Positions 26,757-33,514 of a stretch of 64,000 nt of DNA are shown here, in pieces (the first letter of the stretch is position 1; every line of letters starts with the position of its first letter). The notes under the pieces were generated by a model, which was given only the letters and a program-made list of their open reading frames with translations, had not been told where the DNA came from and did not search any database. This DNA comes from Candidatus Kosakonia sp. 282A-S69 (GTDB taxonomy: Bacteria > Pseudomonadota > Gammaproteobacteria > Enterobacterales > Enterobacteriaceae). The stretch is taken from contig NZ_JAROAU010000003.1 of the NCBI RefSeq assembly GCF_029433855.1, positions 1,934,584 through 1,998,583 on the forward strand, read 5' to 3'. A program made the position numbers and the translations under genes.

Positions 26757-27352
26757 CAGGCAATCCTCCATGCTCGTCGGCGTTCAGTGCGCGGTACTGC
26801 ATCAGGGTGCTGCTCAACGGGTTCGCCATCTGCGTGATCCACAAGTGACCAGCATGGATAAATGACCGCGCAACCCCACGCATCGCCCACGGCGTAATCA
26901 GCAGGCTTGCCGCTGTCCCAGTGCGCCAGCACTCTGGAGATATGAGAGGAAGGCACGCTGTAGCACACACCGTGAATGAGCTTTGGTAGCGCGATGTAAT
27001 CGGCCCGCGCCTTGTCAGCCACTATCAGCCGCTCGGCAATCAGCATCTGATATTGTGGCGGGCGACCGGTACCGAGATAAAAGCTCAGCATTTCTTCAGG
27101 GAAGAGGGACAGCCAGAGAGCAACCTTTTCCCCAAACCCCGCTACCGGCATCGCGTCATCCTCCAGCACGACCACACGATCTGATTGCACTGCTGCCCAC
27201 TCCAGCGCGCGACGGTGATTCCAGTTGGCACCTCTGTCGTGCTCATCCATCAGCAGGTGAGCGCCAAGATAGTCAGCCAGCCTTTCGGCCTGCTCTCGCC
27301 GGGCATGGTGCCCGACCACTACAAAGCTCACTTGTGTTTCCACCAGGCGCAC
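26756..27352 (-). CDS. Glycosyltransferase-like protein
   Basis: A 198-residue protein resembling a small GT-A glycosyltransferase. It starts with a beta strand and a helix (VSFVVVGHHARREQAERLADYLG). An acidic DEHDRGANWNHRRALEWA segment follows, and then VVVLEDDAMPV, which is the EDD (DxD-like) nucleotide-sugar/metal site expected in this fold. The end HYPCWSLVDH-like region gives more conserved His and Asp. It overlaps the neighbouring 486-residue transferase by 25 bases and the HNH gene by one, so the three genes are coupled in the late operon. Acceptor and sugar are unknown; DNA, virion protein or host surface are all possible. Confidence 0.7.
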   Translation of the reverse strand: MRLVETQVSFVVVGHHARREQAERLADYLGAHLLMDEHDRGANWNHRRALEWAAVQSDRVVVLEDDAMPVAGFGEKVALWLSLFPEEMLSFYLGTGRPPQYQMLIAERLIVADKARADYIALPKLIHGVCYSVPSSHISRVLAHWDSGKPADYAVGDAWGCAVIYPCWSLVDHADGEPVEQHPDAVPRTERRRAWRIA

Positions 27353-28788
27353 TCCTTACCGATGCCGTCAGATTTGAAAATGGTATGAACCTGCGGCCCG
27401 GTCACGATGCGATCGCCAAAGCGTTGAGCCACAATGCCAAACGCCAGCATATCGCCGACCGCTGCCGGTGCTTTCTCCGTCTTCCAGAAACGATGACACT
27501 CCAGCAGGTAATACAGCCGCACTATGCCGTGCGCAAAGTCCATCACGTCAGCACGCAACCCGCCAAGCAGCCCGGCATTAAGCATCACATCGTTGCGATG
27601 CTCATCGAGGAAGGCCTGATAGATGCGCTCAGGGTGGTGCTGGCGCGCCCACGCATCGGCATATGTCTTTGGTTCAGATCCGACATACACCATGCCCGGC
27701 ACCATATCTGCCCATGGCTCGCGAAGCATTTCGACATCGGTACCGTCAGTGCACCAGACCAGATGATATTCAGGGTGATCGCGCAGGTGCTGCCAGATAT
27801 GCAGCCAGCGCCGAAAGTAAACGTTCATCTTCACCGCGGGAACGCGACACCGTTCAACATCAGCCGGTGCGGTTGCCAGCTCATCAGCCAGCACAATCCG
27901 TCCGCAACCGCGCAACGAACCGGCCCACTTCGCCAGCAGGTCAGGTGAGGCTGTCATTCTGGCACCGCGCTGCGGGTCAGGCTCACTGGTCAGCAGCGTG
28001 GTGATCACAACATTACGTTGCGGTCGATATGGGGCGTAGCCGGTATAACCGGTGTCGCGCCGCTCGTTGTGAATACGCACATTCCGCTTCACCTGCTCTT
28101 CCCTGTCCGGACGTGGTACCGAACGCTCCACCAGCTCATGCTCATCGAGGGAGTGGATCAGCTTTGCAGAGCCGACCACATCAGCGAACGCCCACGACGT
28201 TAGTCCGGCATTGTGGATGCGCAGGGCGAGATCGCTGTGCTCATACATGCCGCGACCATAAATCGGGTCGAAGCCGCCGACACGCTCAATCGCGCTGCGG
28301 TGGTAATAGAGCATCACGCCGCGCTGGCCGGTGTAGGCGATATGCTGATCGTCGCGATACAGCACCGCGATATCGTTCAGCTTGCGCGCGCCAGCCAGAT
28401 CGAGAAACTGATAAGCCAGATGTGTCTCGGGTGATTCAATGTAAGGCAGCCACCATCTATCAGCGATCGGCCAGGCGTCATCGTCCCACAGGAAGAGATG
28501 CTCACACCCAGCAGCACAAAGCGCGGCAAGGCTGGCGTTCTTCGAGGCCACAATGCCAAGAGATTTTTCGTGCTGGATTAACTTCACACCGTCGGGCACT
28601 ACCGCTGGTGGCTGTGAACCATCATCAATGACGACCACCAGCGCGCCGACAGGTAAATGTCGAAGATGATGCTCCAGCGCCTTGCTTAGAACAGCAGAGC
28701 GATTGTGCGTAGAGATGGCTATGCCGATACGGCTGGTGGCCGGAGTGCAGACAGGCGCGTACGGGACACCATCGATAGTGACCTGCAT
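27328..28788 (-). CDS. Two-domain family-2 glycosyltransferase
   Basis: A 486-residue protein. Residues 1 to about 230 form a family 2 GT-A domain: IGIAISTHNRSAVLSKALEH start, VVVIDDGSQPP, the DxD-type motif FLWDDDAWP, and GMYEHSDLALRIHNAGL with an acidic catalytic-type residue. Residues about 250-486 form a second region with another possible nucleotide-sugar motif (LVWCTDGTDVEML) and VMLNAGLLGG, suggesting a second transferase domain. It is expressed late, between lysis genes and terminase. No signal peptide or membrane segment is seen, so it acts in the cytoplasm. The target is unknown. Confidence 0.8.
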   Translation of the reverse strand: MQVTIDGVPYAPVCTPATSRIGIAISTHNRSAVLSKALEHHLRHLPVGALVVVIDDGSQPPAVVPDGVKLIQHEKSLGIVASKNASLAALCAAGCEHLFLWDDDAWPIADRWWLPYIESPETHLAYQFLDLAGARKLNDIAVLYRDDQHIAYTGQRGVMLYYHRSAIERVGGFDPIYGRGMYEHSDLALRIHNAGLTSWAFADVVGSAKLIHSLDEHELVERSVPRPDREEQVKRNVRIHNERRDTGYTGYAPYRPQRNVVITTLLTSEPDPQRGARMTASPDLLAKWAGSLRGCGRIVLADELATAPADVERCRVPAVKMNVYFRRWLHIWQHLRDHPEYHLVWCTDGTDVEMLREPWADMVPGMVYVGSEPKTYADAWARQHHPERIYQAFLDEHRNDVMLNAGLLGGLRADVMDFAHGIVRLYYLLECHRFWKTEKAPAAVGDMLAFGIVAQRFGDRIVTGPQVHTIFKSDGIGKECAWWKHK

Positions 28789-28805
28789 AAAGCTTCCTTT
28801 TAGAT

Positions 28806-28859
28806 GTGAGCCTGTCGCATAGGACAGCCGCCCGAGAAAGCAGCTTTCCCAACGCTCAC
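28806..28859 (-). ncRNA. Predicted three-way-junction leader before the glycosyltransferase genes
   Basis: GTGAGC (28806-28811) pairs with GCTCAC (28854-28859). Between them are two further perfect stems: CTGTC/GACAG with a 6-base loop (28812-28827) and GAAAG/CTTTC with a 3-base loop (28836-28848). On the minus strand the structure ends 17 bases before the 28788 start and leaves the AAAAGGA ribosome site free. It may be a leader element, an RNA-protein site or part of a plus-strand RNA. No known family is recognised. Confidence 0.45.
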
Positions 28860-29021
28860 GACTGAAAGACTCTCGATTGTTTAGCGCATGCGAGGCGCGA
28901 AGGGATTGGTTCTGCAGATGTATCTGTAATAAATCTCGTTAAGCATCACTAGCGATTAGTAAGAAAGGGATGCCAGTCAAATGTGCACCCCTAAAGCAAC
29001 TAAACGCGAAACGGAGGTTTC

Positions 29022-29138
29022 ATGCTTCAACATATTGTTAGTGATGTCGTAGTCCTGCTCTTAGTCAGCGCAATCCAGTCTGCAACTAAATGGGCTTATC
29101 AATATTGCAGGCGAATGATTTCAGGCACTTCTTCCTGA
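29022..29138 (+). CDS. Possible 38-residue hydrophobic peptide
   Basis: A short rightward frame, opposite to the late operon, with a strong ribosome site (ACGGAGGTTTC before ATG). It starts MLQHIVSDVVVLLLVSAIQS and then has a basic end (CRRMISG). One short hydrophobic stretch could span or bind the membrane. The layout resembles small phage or type I toxin peptides, but I recognise no family. The remaining sequence of the 700-base gap from 28860 to 29021 shows nothing else convincing. Confidence 0.45.
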   Translation: MLQHIVSDVVVLLLVSAIQSATKWAYQYCRRMISGTSS

Positions 29139-29208
29139 TATAGACCTGCAATCATCAGTCCGATTGTTCACTGAGGTGTTTGTATTCAGAAAGCAATCCT
29201 GGGATTAC

Positions 29209-29382
29209 TCTTAATACTTACCGCTTACGCTTGTTGATTAGCAATTATGTGCAAAAGTTAAATTTCCTTAATGTGGCTCCTACCCACACCGGGGAAAGCT
29301 CAGGGATGAGCATGACTGAGTTAAAACGATAAGTAGTCATAAATGATTTCACTCCTGTTGCCCTCGTAAGGGGGCAATTTTT
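29209..29382 (+). ncRNA. Candidate small RNA, repeat copy A with terminator
   Basis: A 103-nt block (29209-29311) with landmarks TTACGCTTGTTG, GTGGCTCCTACCCAC and GGATGAGC is repeated 575 bases away as copy B. Copy A is followed by a rho-independent terminator TTGCCC...GGGCAA plus five T (29358-29382). Both copies begin with TCTTAATA, a possible -10 element. No long reading frame covers it, so a short structured RNA read rightward is likely. Confidence 0.5.
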
Positions 29383-29489
29383 CCCATTCCCTTCTTTGCA
29401 TCTATCTCAGGCACTTATCCCTGACGTATTCCTGCAAATAGCCAAGCTGCTTTGTCACTGTAGCGATACTTCCTATAATAGCGTGCCCT

Positions 29490-29690
29490 TTATTTCAGCA
29501 CGCATATTTGCTGTATGGAGGTAATGACGAAGTACTTTTCCTCAATACCAAGCGCTTTTGCCATGTCTGCCACATATTCAGCCAGATCAACATCAATGAT
29601 GTCAGGATCGTCAGTGCTCATGAAGCGTGAGCCCTTCTGCATCAGTTGCCAGTCGCGTGTGTATGCTTCCCAGACAATGAAGAACGTCAT
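29490..29690 (-). CDS. Small phage protein of unknown function
   Basis: A 66-residue leftward protein with a strong ribosome site (CGGAGGCAACT before ATG). It starts MTFFIVWEAYTRDWQLMQKG and contains an acidic DDPDIIDVDLAEYVADMA segment. There is no signal peptide or membrane segment. It stands alone between the two repeated RNA elements, on the late-operon strand. No family is recognised. Confidence 0.65.
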   Translation of the reverse strand: MTFFIVWEAYTRDWQLMQKGSRFMSTDDPDIIDVDLAEYVADMAKALGIEEKYFVITSIQQICVLK

Positions 29691-29783
29691 AGTTGCCTCC
29701 GTAGTAATATCGGGAAATTATAGGAGACTACACAAACACTGGCAGTTCATGAGCTAACAGATTTACTGGCGAGGTAAGATTTT

Positions 29784-29960
29784 TCTTAATAGCCTTTAGT
29801 TACGCTTGTTGTTTGGGAATTGTGTGCAACAGTTAAATCTCCTCACTGTGGCTCCTACCCACTCAGAGGTAGCTCAAGGATGAGCTCGTCGAAGCAATGA
29901 GATTTGACCGTTCAAATCAAGCATGTATTTATTGCAGCCCTCACCTGGAGGGCTTTTTTT
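29784..29960 (+). ncRNA. Candidate small RNA, repeat copy B with terminator
   Basis: The second copy of the 103-nt block (29784-29885), diverged by about a quarter but keeping TTACGCTTGTTG, GTGGCTCCTACCCAC and GGATGAGC. It is followed by its own terminator, AGCCCTC - ACCTG - GAGGGCT plus a run of T (29936-29960). The following gap to 30210 shows no gene I would defend. Confidence 0.5.
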
Positions 29961-30210
29961 ATGTTCAGGTAGCTCATCTCCATCCACACAATGCCCCCGG
30001 ATGAAGCATATCCTGCGGCGTTCTTCATGCTTTAGTGCCCGAGAAAACCTTCCATAAATCAAATTGAAACGTAGATTCAATATAAGGTTGCGTTCAATTA
30101 AATGGTGTTTAAGAAAATAAACTACTGCCTCTACCCAAAAAGGGTTAAAGGACTATTATCAACTCACTTGTAATGAAGGGCATTTGCCCTCCCTTCCGAA
30201 GTGCTGGATT

Positions 30211-30540
30211 TCATTTCGGAGGGGACATTTTTTCAAGCCCACCCGCAACATTCTGTCTGCTCTCTTCAATCTGCCGGATGGCAGCGCGATCGATATTGCA
30301 CTGCCCCACCAGCCCATATAACTGCGCACTGAGCTGAACGCTGTCGCCGAACGTCATTCCGTCCGGCGGCTCAGGTGCATCAATGCGGGAGGTCAGCTCT
30401 GCCGGCAGGCTGATTTGCGGCTGGCTTACTGTCCGGTACTCCACCAGCGGCTTTTGCTGCGGCGCGCAGCCGGTCAGCAGCATTGTCAGGCACGCGAGAC
30501 TGGGCACACTTATCAGCTTCAAGGTATTGCTTGATTTCAT
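30211..30540 (-). CDS. Rz1: Rz1-like outer-membrane spanin lipoprotein
   Basis: A 109-residue lipoprotein with a type II signal peptide and lipobox LLTGC. It starts inside the Rz gene in another frame (30540) and extends past its end, the overlapping arrangement typical of Rz/Rz1. The mature part is Pro/Gln rich at first. It pairs with Rz across the periplasm and disrupts the outer membrane at the end of lysis. It is longer than lambda Rz1 (60 residues). Confidence 0.92.
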   Translation of the reverse strand: MKSSNTLKLISVPSLACLTMLLTGCAPQQKPLVEYRTVSQPQISLPAELTSRIDAPEPPDGMTFGDSVQLSAQLYGLVGQCNIDRAAIRQIEESRQNVAGGLEKMSPPK

Positions 30541-30832
30541 TCTGTAGCTTCCGGTTCTGCTGTGCGGTTACAGCGCGCTGTTCAGTGACCTGAGACATTA
30601 CCTGGTTCTGCTGCCTGACGGCGGTAACCAGTTCGCCCACGCTGGCGGCCAGGCCGTCATTTTTTGACCGCAGATCGTTAATCTGGTCGTCTTTGCTGTT
30701 CGCCAGCTTTTCCAGCCGCTCATTAGTGGCTGTTAACTGGGCGTTACGGGCATTCAGTCCCCACAGCGCAACGCAAATAAGGCCGATAACGATGATGTGC
30801 GAATAGTTCTTTATGAAGTTGATCGGGTTCAT
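30380..30832 (-). CDS. Rz: Rz-like inner-membrane spanin
   Basis: A 150-residue protein with one N-terminal membrane segment (IIVIGLICVALWGLN, about residues 13-27) followed by a long coiled coil rich in Gln, Glu and Lys, then a Pro/Ala-rich tail. This is the inner-membrane spanin that spans the periplasm and binds Rz1. It overlaps the endolysin by four bases and contains the Rz1 start. Confidence 0.92.
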   Translation of the reverse strand: MNPINFIKNYSHIIVIGLICVALWGLNARNAQLTATNERLEKLANSKDDQINDLRSKNDGLAASVGELVTAVRQQNQVMSQVTEQRAVTAQQNRKLQNEIKQYLEADKCAQSRVPDNAADRLRAAAKAAGGVPDSKPAANQPAGRADLPH

Positions 30833-31266
30833 GTCAGAAACACCTCTCTTTCACGCTGGCGGCGCGGCAGGAGAATCTCCGGATCGTTACCGGAGCGTTT
30901 CCACATCAGGAAAGCATCGGCCGCACCGTGATATTCGTGGGCATTAAGCCGCTTAAGGACGGTGGAATCTTCAAAGGCATTTTTGCCGATATTGAATACC
31001 AGGCTGCATAGCGCGTCATACTGATTCTGGGTGAGCGGCACCTTAACGCTGGCGTTGATAGCTTTCTCAGCCCAGGCGATATCAGCCAGGAGCAACGCGG
31101 TTGATTTCTCTTTGCTGATTGAAAGCTCTGGAGTGATGGCCCGGCCATCCACCGGCCCGGTATGACCGACGCCGATCGTCAGAACGCCTTTGGTGTCGAG
31201 ATACGCTTTCAGGCGTTCGCCTTCTTCGCGCTTAATCAGGGCGATACCATCAGGACTGATTTTCAC
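30829..31266 (-). CDS. R: Endolysin, T4-type lysozyme (GH24)
   Basis: A 145-residue muramidase that cuts the glycan strands of peptidoglycan. The Glu15-Asp24-Thr30 triad of the T4 lysozyme family is visible in REEGERLKAYLDTKGVLTIG. There is no N-terminal membrane or SAR segment, so export should depend on the holin hole. The start lies 17 bases inside the holin gene. It does not resemble lambda R (a transglycosylase), so the symbol denotes position and role only. Confidence 0.95.
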   Translation of the reverse strand: MKISPDGIALIKREEGERLKAYLDTKGVLTIGVGHTGPVDGRAITPELSISKEKSTALLLADIAWAEKAINASVKVPLTQNQYDALCSLVFNIGKNAFEDSTVLKRLNAHEYHGAADAFLMWKRSGNDPEILLPRRQREREVFLT

Positions 31267-31609
31267 TGTTATCTCCCGTTCTGCGGCTGATCCACCCGCG
31301 CAGCTTCTCGCTTATGTAGTCATTGCCGACATACCCGATGTACACCGCAAGAACCTGAGCGGCTGTATCGGGGACATTCCAGTTAAGAACGCCCCCGACC
31401 ACCTGTAGCGTTGGCGCTGCGAAGAATGCCAGCGCGCTGCACGATACGGCGTCGAGAACACGCTTACTCCATGAGGACTGTGCATAGGCGCTGCGCAGTA
31501 GAGAAAACATGCCCGCCACACCTGCATATCCCCATTCTGTTTTGTGGCTGTATAGCCAGGCGATAAGACTTGCCCAGAAACCAGCGTCTTTGTCCGGCAT
31601 ACGTTTCAT
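31250..31609 (-). CDS. S: Lambda S-type holin with dual start
   Basis: A 119-residue class I holin from the Met at 31609 (MKRMPDKDAG), preceded by CGGAGGTGGAG. A second Met lies three codons on (31600), giving the Met-Lys-Arg-Met pattern that resembles the Met-Lys-Met dual start of lambda S107/S105. Three membrane segments are visible, with VLAVYIGYVGNDYI matching the third segment of S. The C-terminus is polar and charged (RRTGDNSENQS). The longer form may be the antiholin. It times lysis by opening inner-membrane holes. Confidence 0.92.
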   Translation of the reverse strand: MKRMPDKDAGFWASLIAWLYSHKTEWGYAGVAGMFSLLRSAYAQSSWSKRVLDAVSCSALAFFAAPTLQVVGGVLNWNVPDTAAQVLAVYIGYVGNDYISEKLRGWISRRTGDNSENQS

Positions 31610-31720
31610 CTCCACCTCCGCCTTTGAGGGGTCGGTGCTGTGCGTGAGTAAAAGGGTCAGGCCATCGGGCTGCATTTAACGACAAAGCGATCTGGAGTTG
31701 ATTGCCCGTGGCCTGATAAT

Positions 31721-31744
31721 AAAAAAGCCTCGCCATAGCGAAGC
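31721..31744 (-). terminator. Terminator-like hairpin upstream of the holin
   Basis: On the minus strand GCTTCGC - TATG - GCGAGGC (one G-U pair) followed by six T. It should be passed only by Q-modified polymerase and may keep lysis genes silent in the lysogen. Confidence 0.65.
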
Positions 31745-31838
31745 TCTGAAAGGAGTTGCCAGAATACGTCTGGCAGCGCTACCCCCATCCTGATATTGTT
31801 AAATCGCCAAAAGTAACCACATCAAATATGAGGTAGAC

Positions 31839-32126
31839 ATGTCAAACATACTCGCTAGGGTTGAACTGCATGGTGCTGATGAAGAAGCTTATGAGTTGCT
31901 TCACAAGCATATGGCGGCACAGGGTTTTATAAGAGAAATTCCGCAAGGTGACGGCACATTTAATCAGCTACCCGATGCAACCTACATTTCAGACAGGAAC
32001 GAAGACCTGGAAAGCGTGCGTAAAAGGATATCATTGTATGCAGACAGACTCGGGAAGACGAATGCGTCAGTATTTATCTGCGAGTTTAATAACTGCGCAT
32101 GGTATCTGTTCGAGGCTGACGACTAA
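31839..32126 (+). CDS. GhoS-like (DUF2622) small protein
   Basis: A 95-residue rightward gene opposite to the late operon, with ribosome site TGAGGTAGAC. The pattern ARVELHGADEEAYELLHKHMAAQGF, then a DGTFNQLPDATY segment, a helical middle and a final strand ending in aromatic CAWYLFE, resembles GhoS/DUF2622 proteins. GhoS is an RNase antitoxin that cuts ghoT toxin mRNA. No toxin-like gene follows it here. The chromosomal ydiZ at the other end of the window shows the same pattern. An RNA-binding or RNase role is inference. Confidence 0.6.
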   Translation: MSNILARVELHGADEEAYELLHKHMAAQGFIREIPQGDGTFNQLPDATYISDRNEDLESVRKRISLYADRLGKTNASVFICEFNNCAWYLFEADD

Positions 32127-32362
32127 AGACTGCTGCTGCTTCCTGAACGACCAGTCTTATGGGAATCTGCTCCATCACCAATTTTGACTTTCTCATCACC
32201 CTGAGCGCTATCGTGGCGCTCCATTCCAATAAACGCGGCGGCCACGCAACGACCAAGATTTTCGCAATCGGACTGCCCAGAAGTAGCGCGCGCCACAATA
32301 AGCTGGCCCAGTGCGATTTGAGCCTGTGAACGAGATTCAGAAGACAATTCCATAAATTTCAT
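32123..32362 (-). CDS. Small hypothetical phage protein
   Basis: A 79-residue leftward frame with ribosome site AAGGTAACTACC before ATG. It starts MKFMELSSESRSQAQIALGQ, has a possible helical core up to residue 50 and a Ser/Gly-rich polar tail. It ends overlapping the end of the convergent GhoS-like gene. No family is recognised; coding is plausible from the start signal and late-operon strand only. Confidence 0.5.
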   Translation of the reverse strand: MKFMELSSESRSQAQIALGQLIVARATSGQSDCENLGRCVAAAFIGMERHDSAQGDEKVKIGDGADSHKTGRSGSSSSL

Positions 32363-32486
32363 GGTAGTTACCTTTTAGTTTTCGGTATGTGGTGGCGTGC
32401 GCCCATCTCACGCTCAACGGCGTCGCTAAACGCAACCATCCGTTATCGGCAGCATTTTTGATGCTATATGTTCTTTCACCACAATC

Positions 32487-32557
32487 TGGCAGCCCCGGAA
32501 GGAGTCGAACCTTCTTCACTCGGTTTTGGAGACCGGCGCTCGCCCGGCGTCGTGGCT
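32487..32557 (-). tRNA. tRNA-Trp-like (CCA anticodon) with shortened D arm
   Basis: Anticodon loop CTCCAAA (anticodon CCA) and GAGCGCCGGTCTCCAAAACC match tRNA-Trp closely. The T arm (GAAGGTTCGACTCCTTC) and encoded 3' GCCA are complete, and the acceptor stem pairs except for one mismatch. The D region is about five bases shorter than normal and cannot form a standard D arm. It may be a degenerate or non-canonical phage tRNA. Total length is 71. Confidence 0.65.
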
Positions 32558-32562
32558 AAATT

Positions 32563-32640
32563 TGGTGGGCCGTGAAGGATTCGAACCTGTCTACCCTTCC
32601 CTTATGAGGGGATCGCTCATACCAAATGAGCTTCCGGCCC
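32563..32640 (-). tRNA. tRNA with CAT anticodon (Met or Ile2 type)
   Basis: A 78-nt cloverleaf: acceptor GGGCCGG with ACGGCCC, D arm GCTC...GAGC, anticodon loop CTCATAA and T loop TTCGAAT, with encoded ACCA. Mismatches occur in the last acceptor pair and the outer T-stem pairs. The CAT anticodon allows Met or, if lysidine-modified, Ile (AUA). It is transcribed just before the Trp-like tRNA, in the late operon behind Q. Confidence 0.75.
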
Positions 32641-32648
32641 TGAAATGC

Positions 32649-32672
32649 AAAAAACCCCGCCGAAGCGAGGTT
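32649..32672 (-). terminator. Late-operon terminator (tR'-like)
   Basis: On the minus strand AACCTCGC - TTCG - GCGGGGTT followed by T-tract. It lies about 70 bases past the Q stop, where lambdoid phages place the terminator that Q overrides. The late promoter should lie in 32673-32744, but I cannot fix its -35/-10 with confidence. Confidence 0.8.
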
Positions 32673-32744
32673 TTGATGTTAAGCGGCGTTGCGTTGTTAC
32701 GACTCTTAGCACGATACACAGCAAAATTCGTAACGAAAAGCGGA

Positions 32745-33149
32745 TTATGCAGATTTCCTGAAAATAATCTTTCGGGTCCACTCATCCATCTCAAGCCGTA
32801 CACCGGTCATGATGATGCAGGCGTCGATAAAGGTTTCCGCAATCATCAACTGCTGTCTGACCCTCCCTTCAGAACACTTACGCCAGCGAGCAATGGTTGA
32901 TTTGGACACGTCATACATGTAGTGCAGCATCACCAGCTCCAGCTCGTCATGGCGATCTGTCTTCTTCAGCATGCCAACAGCAGTGTCGATAATGATCCCA
33001 TCGTTGTCACTGCAAGAATTCCGGGAAGATTTACTTTCCTGTGGGAGTAAGCTTCTGAACATCGGGCTGGTCGGTGACCATCCGACCTGACTTCCCTCGC
33101 ATGCTGCCCACGCACCCCAGCGTTCCAAAACCAGTTGAATATCACGCAT
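32745..33149 (-). CDS. Q: Antitermination protein Q
   Basis: A 134-residue antiterminator of the phage-82-type Q family, which binds near the late promoter and makes polymerase ignore terminators. Family marks are MRDIQLVLERWGAWAAC at the start and the helix-turn-helix-like YDVSKSTIARWRKCSEGRVRQQL. It lies between rusA (sharing one base) and the late terminator with the tRNA-like genes. It should turn on lysis, packaging, head and tail genes. Confidence 0.93.
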   Translation of the reverse strand: MRDIQLVLERWGAWAACEGSQVGWSPTSPMFRSLLPQESKSSRNSCSDNDGIIIDTAVGMLKKTDRHDELELVMLHYMYDVSKSTIARWRKCSEGRVRQQLMIAETFIDACIIMTGVRLEMDEWTRKIIFRKSA

Positions 33150-33514
33150 TACGCCGCCCTCTCGTTTGTTGAAATTAAAATCTGCCCTGTCTCACCCCAC
33201 TGCTTGGTTACCCTCACATCCCAGATATGTGCATCATCAGTAAACAGAGCATCCATGAGCGCCTTAATCATGTTGTCGACGTCCGGTTTTTGCTGGTGCG
33301 CCTGACCACTCATCGCAGCGCGTTTCTTCAGGCTCCAGCTGGCGGGCATGGGAATGACAAAAGTGATATGTCCTCCGGACTCCGGCATAACCAGTCCATG
33401 CAGGCGAACCTCATCGCAAAAGGCCCGGTAACGCAGAACCGCATCCCGCTTTTTCCATTTATCTGCGCGGGTCATGCGTGGCTTACCCATCGGAGTGATA
33501 TTAAAAATCTTCAT
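33149..33514 (-). CDS. rusA: RusA-type Holliday junction resolvase
   Basis: A 121-residue resolvase from the Met at 33514 (MKIFNITPMGKPRMTRADKW), which cuts four-way DNA junctions made during phage recombination. The catalytic acidic residues appear in KPDVDNMIKALMDALFTDDAHIWD. An open frame continues upstream to 33721, but that part is an out-of-frame copy of the dnaB end and is not homologous. The chosen start overlaps dnaB by 14 bases. Confidence 0.95.
   Translation of the reverse strand: MKIFNITPMGKPRMTRADKWKKRDAVLRYRAFCDEVRLHGLVMPESGGHITFVIPMPASWSLKKRAAMSGQAHQQKPDVDNMIKALMDALFTDDAHIWDVRVTKQWGETGQILISTNERAA

Noticed and set aside
29874-30080. Leftward 68-residue frame overlapping repeat copy B
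   Set aside because: It runs through the terminator hairpin, lacks a ribosome site, and its end is in the repeated RNA element.
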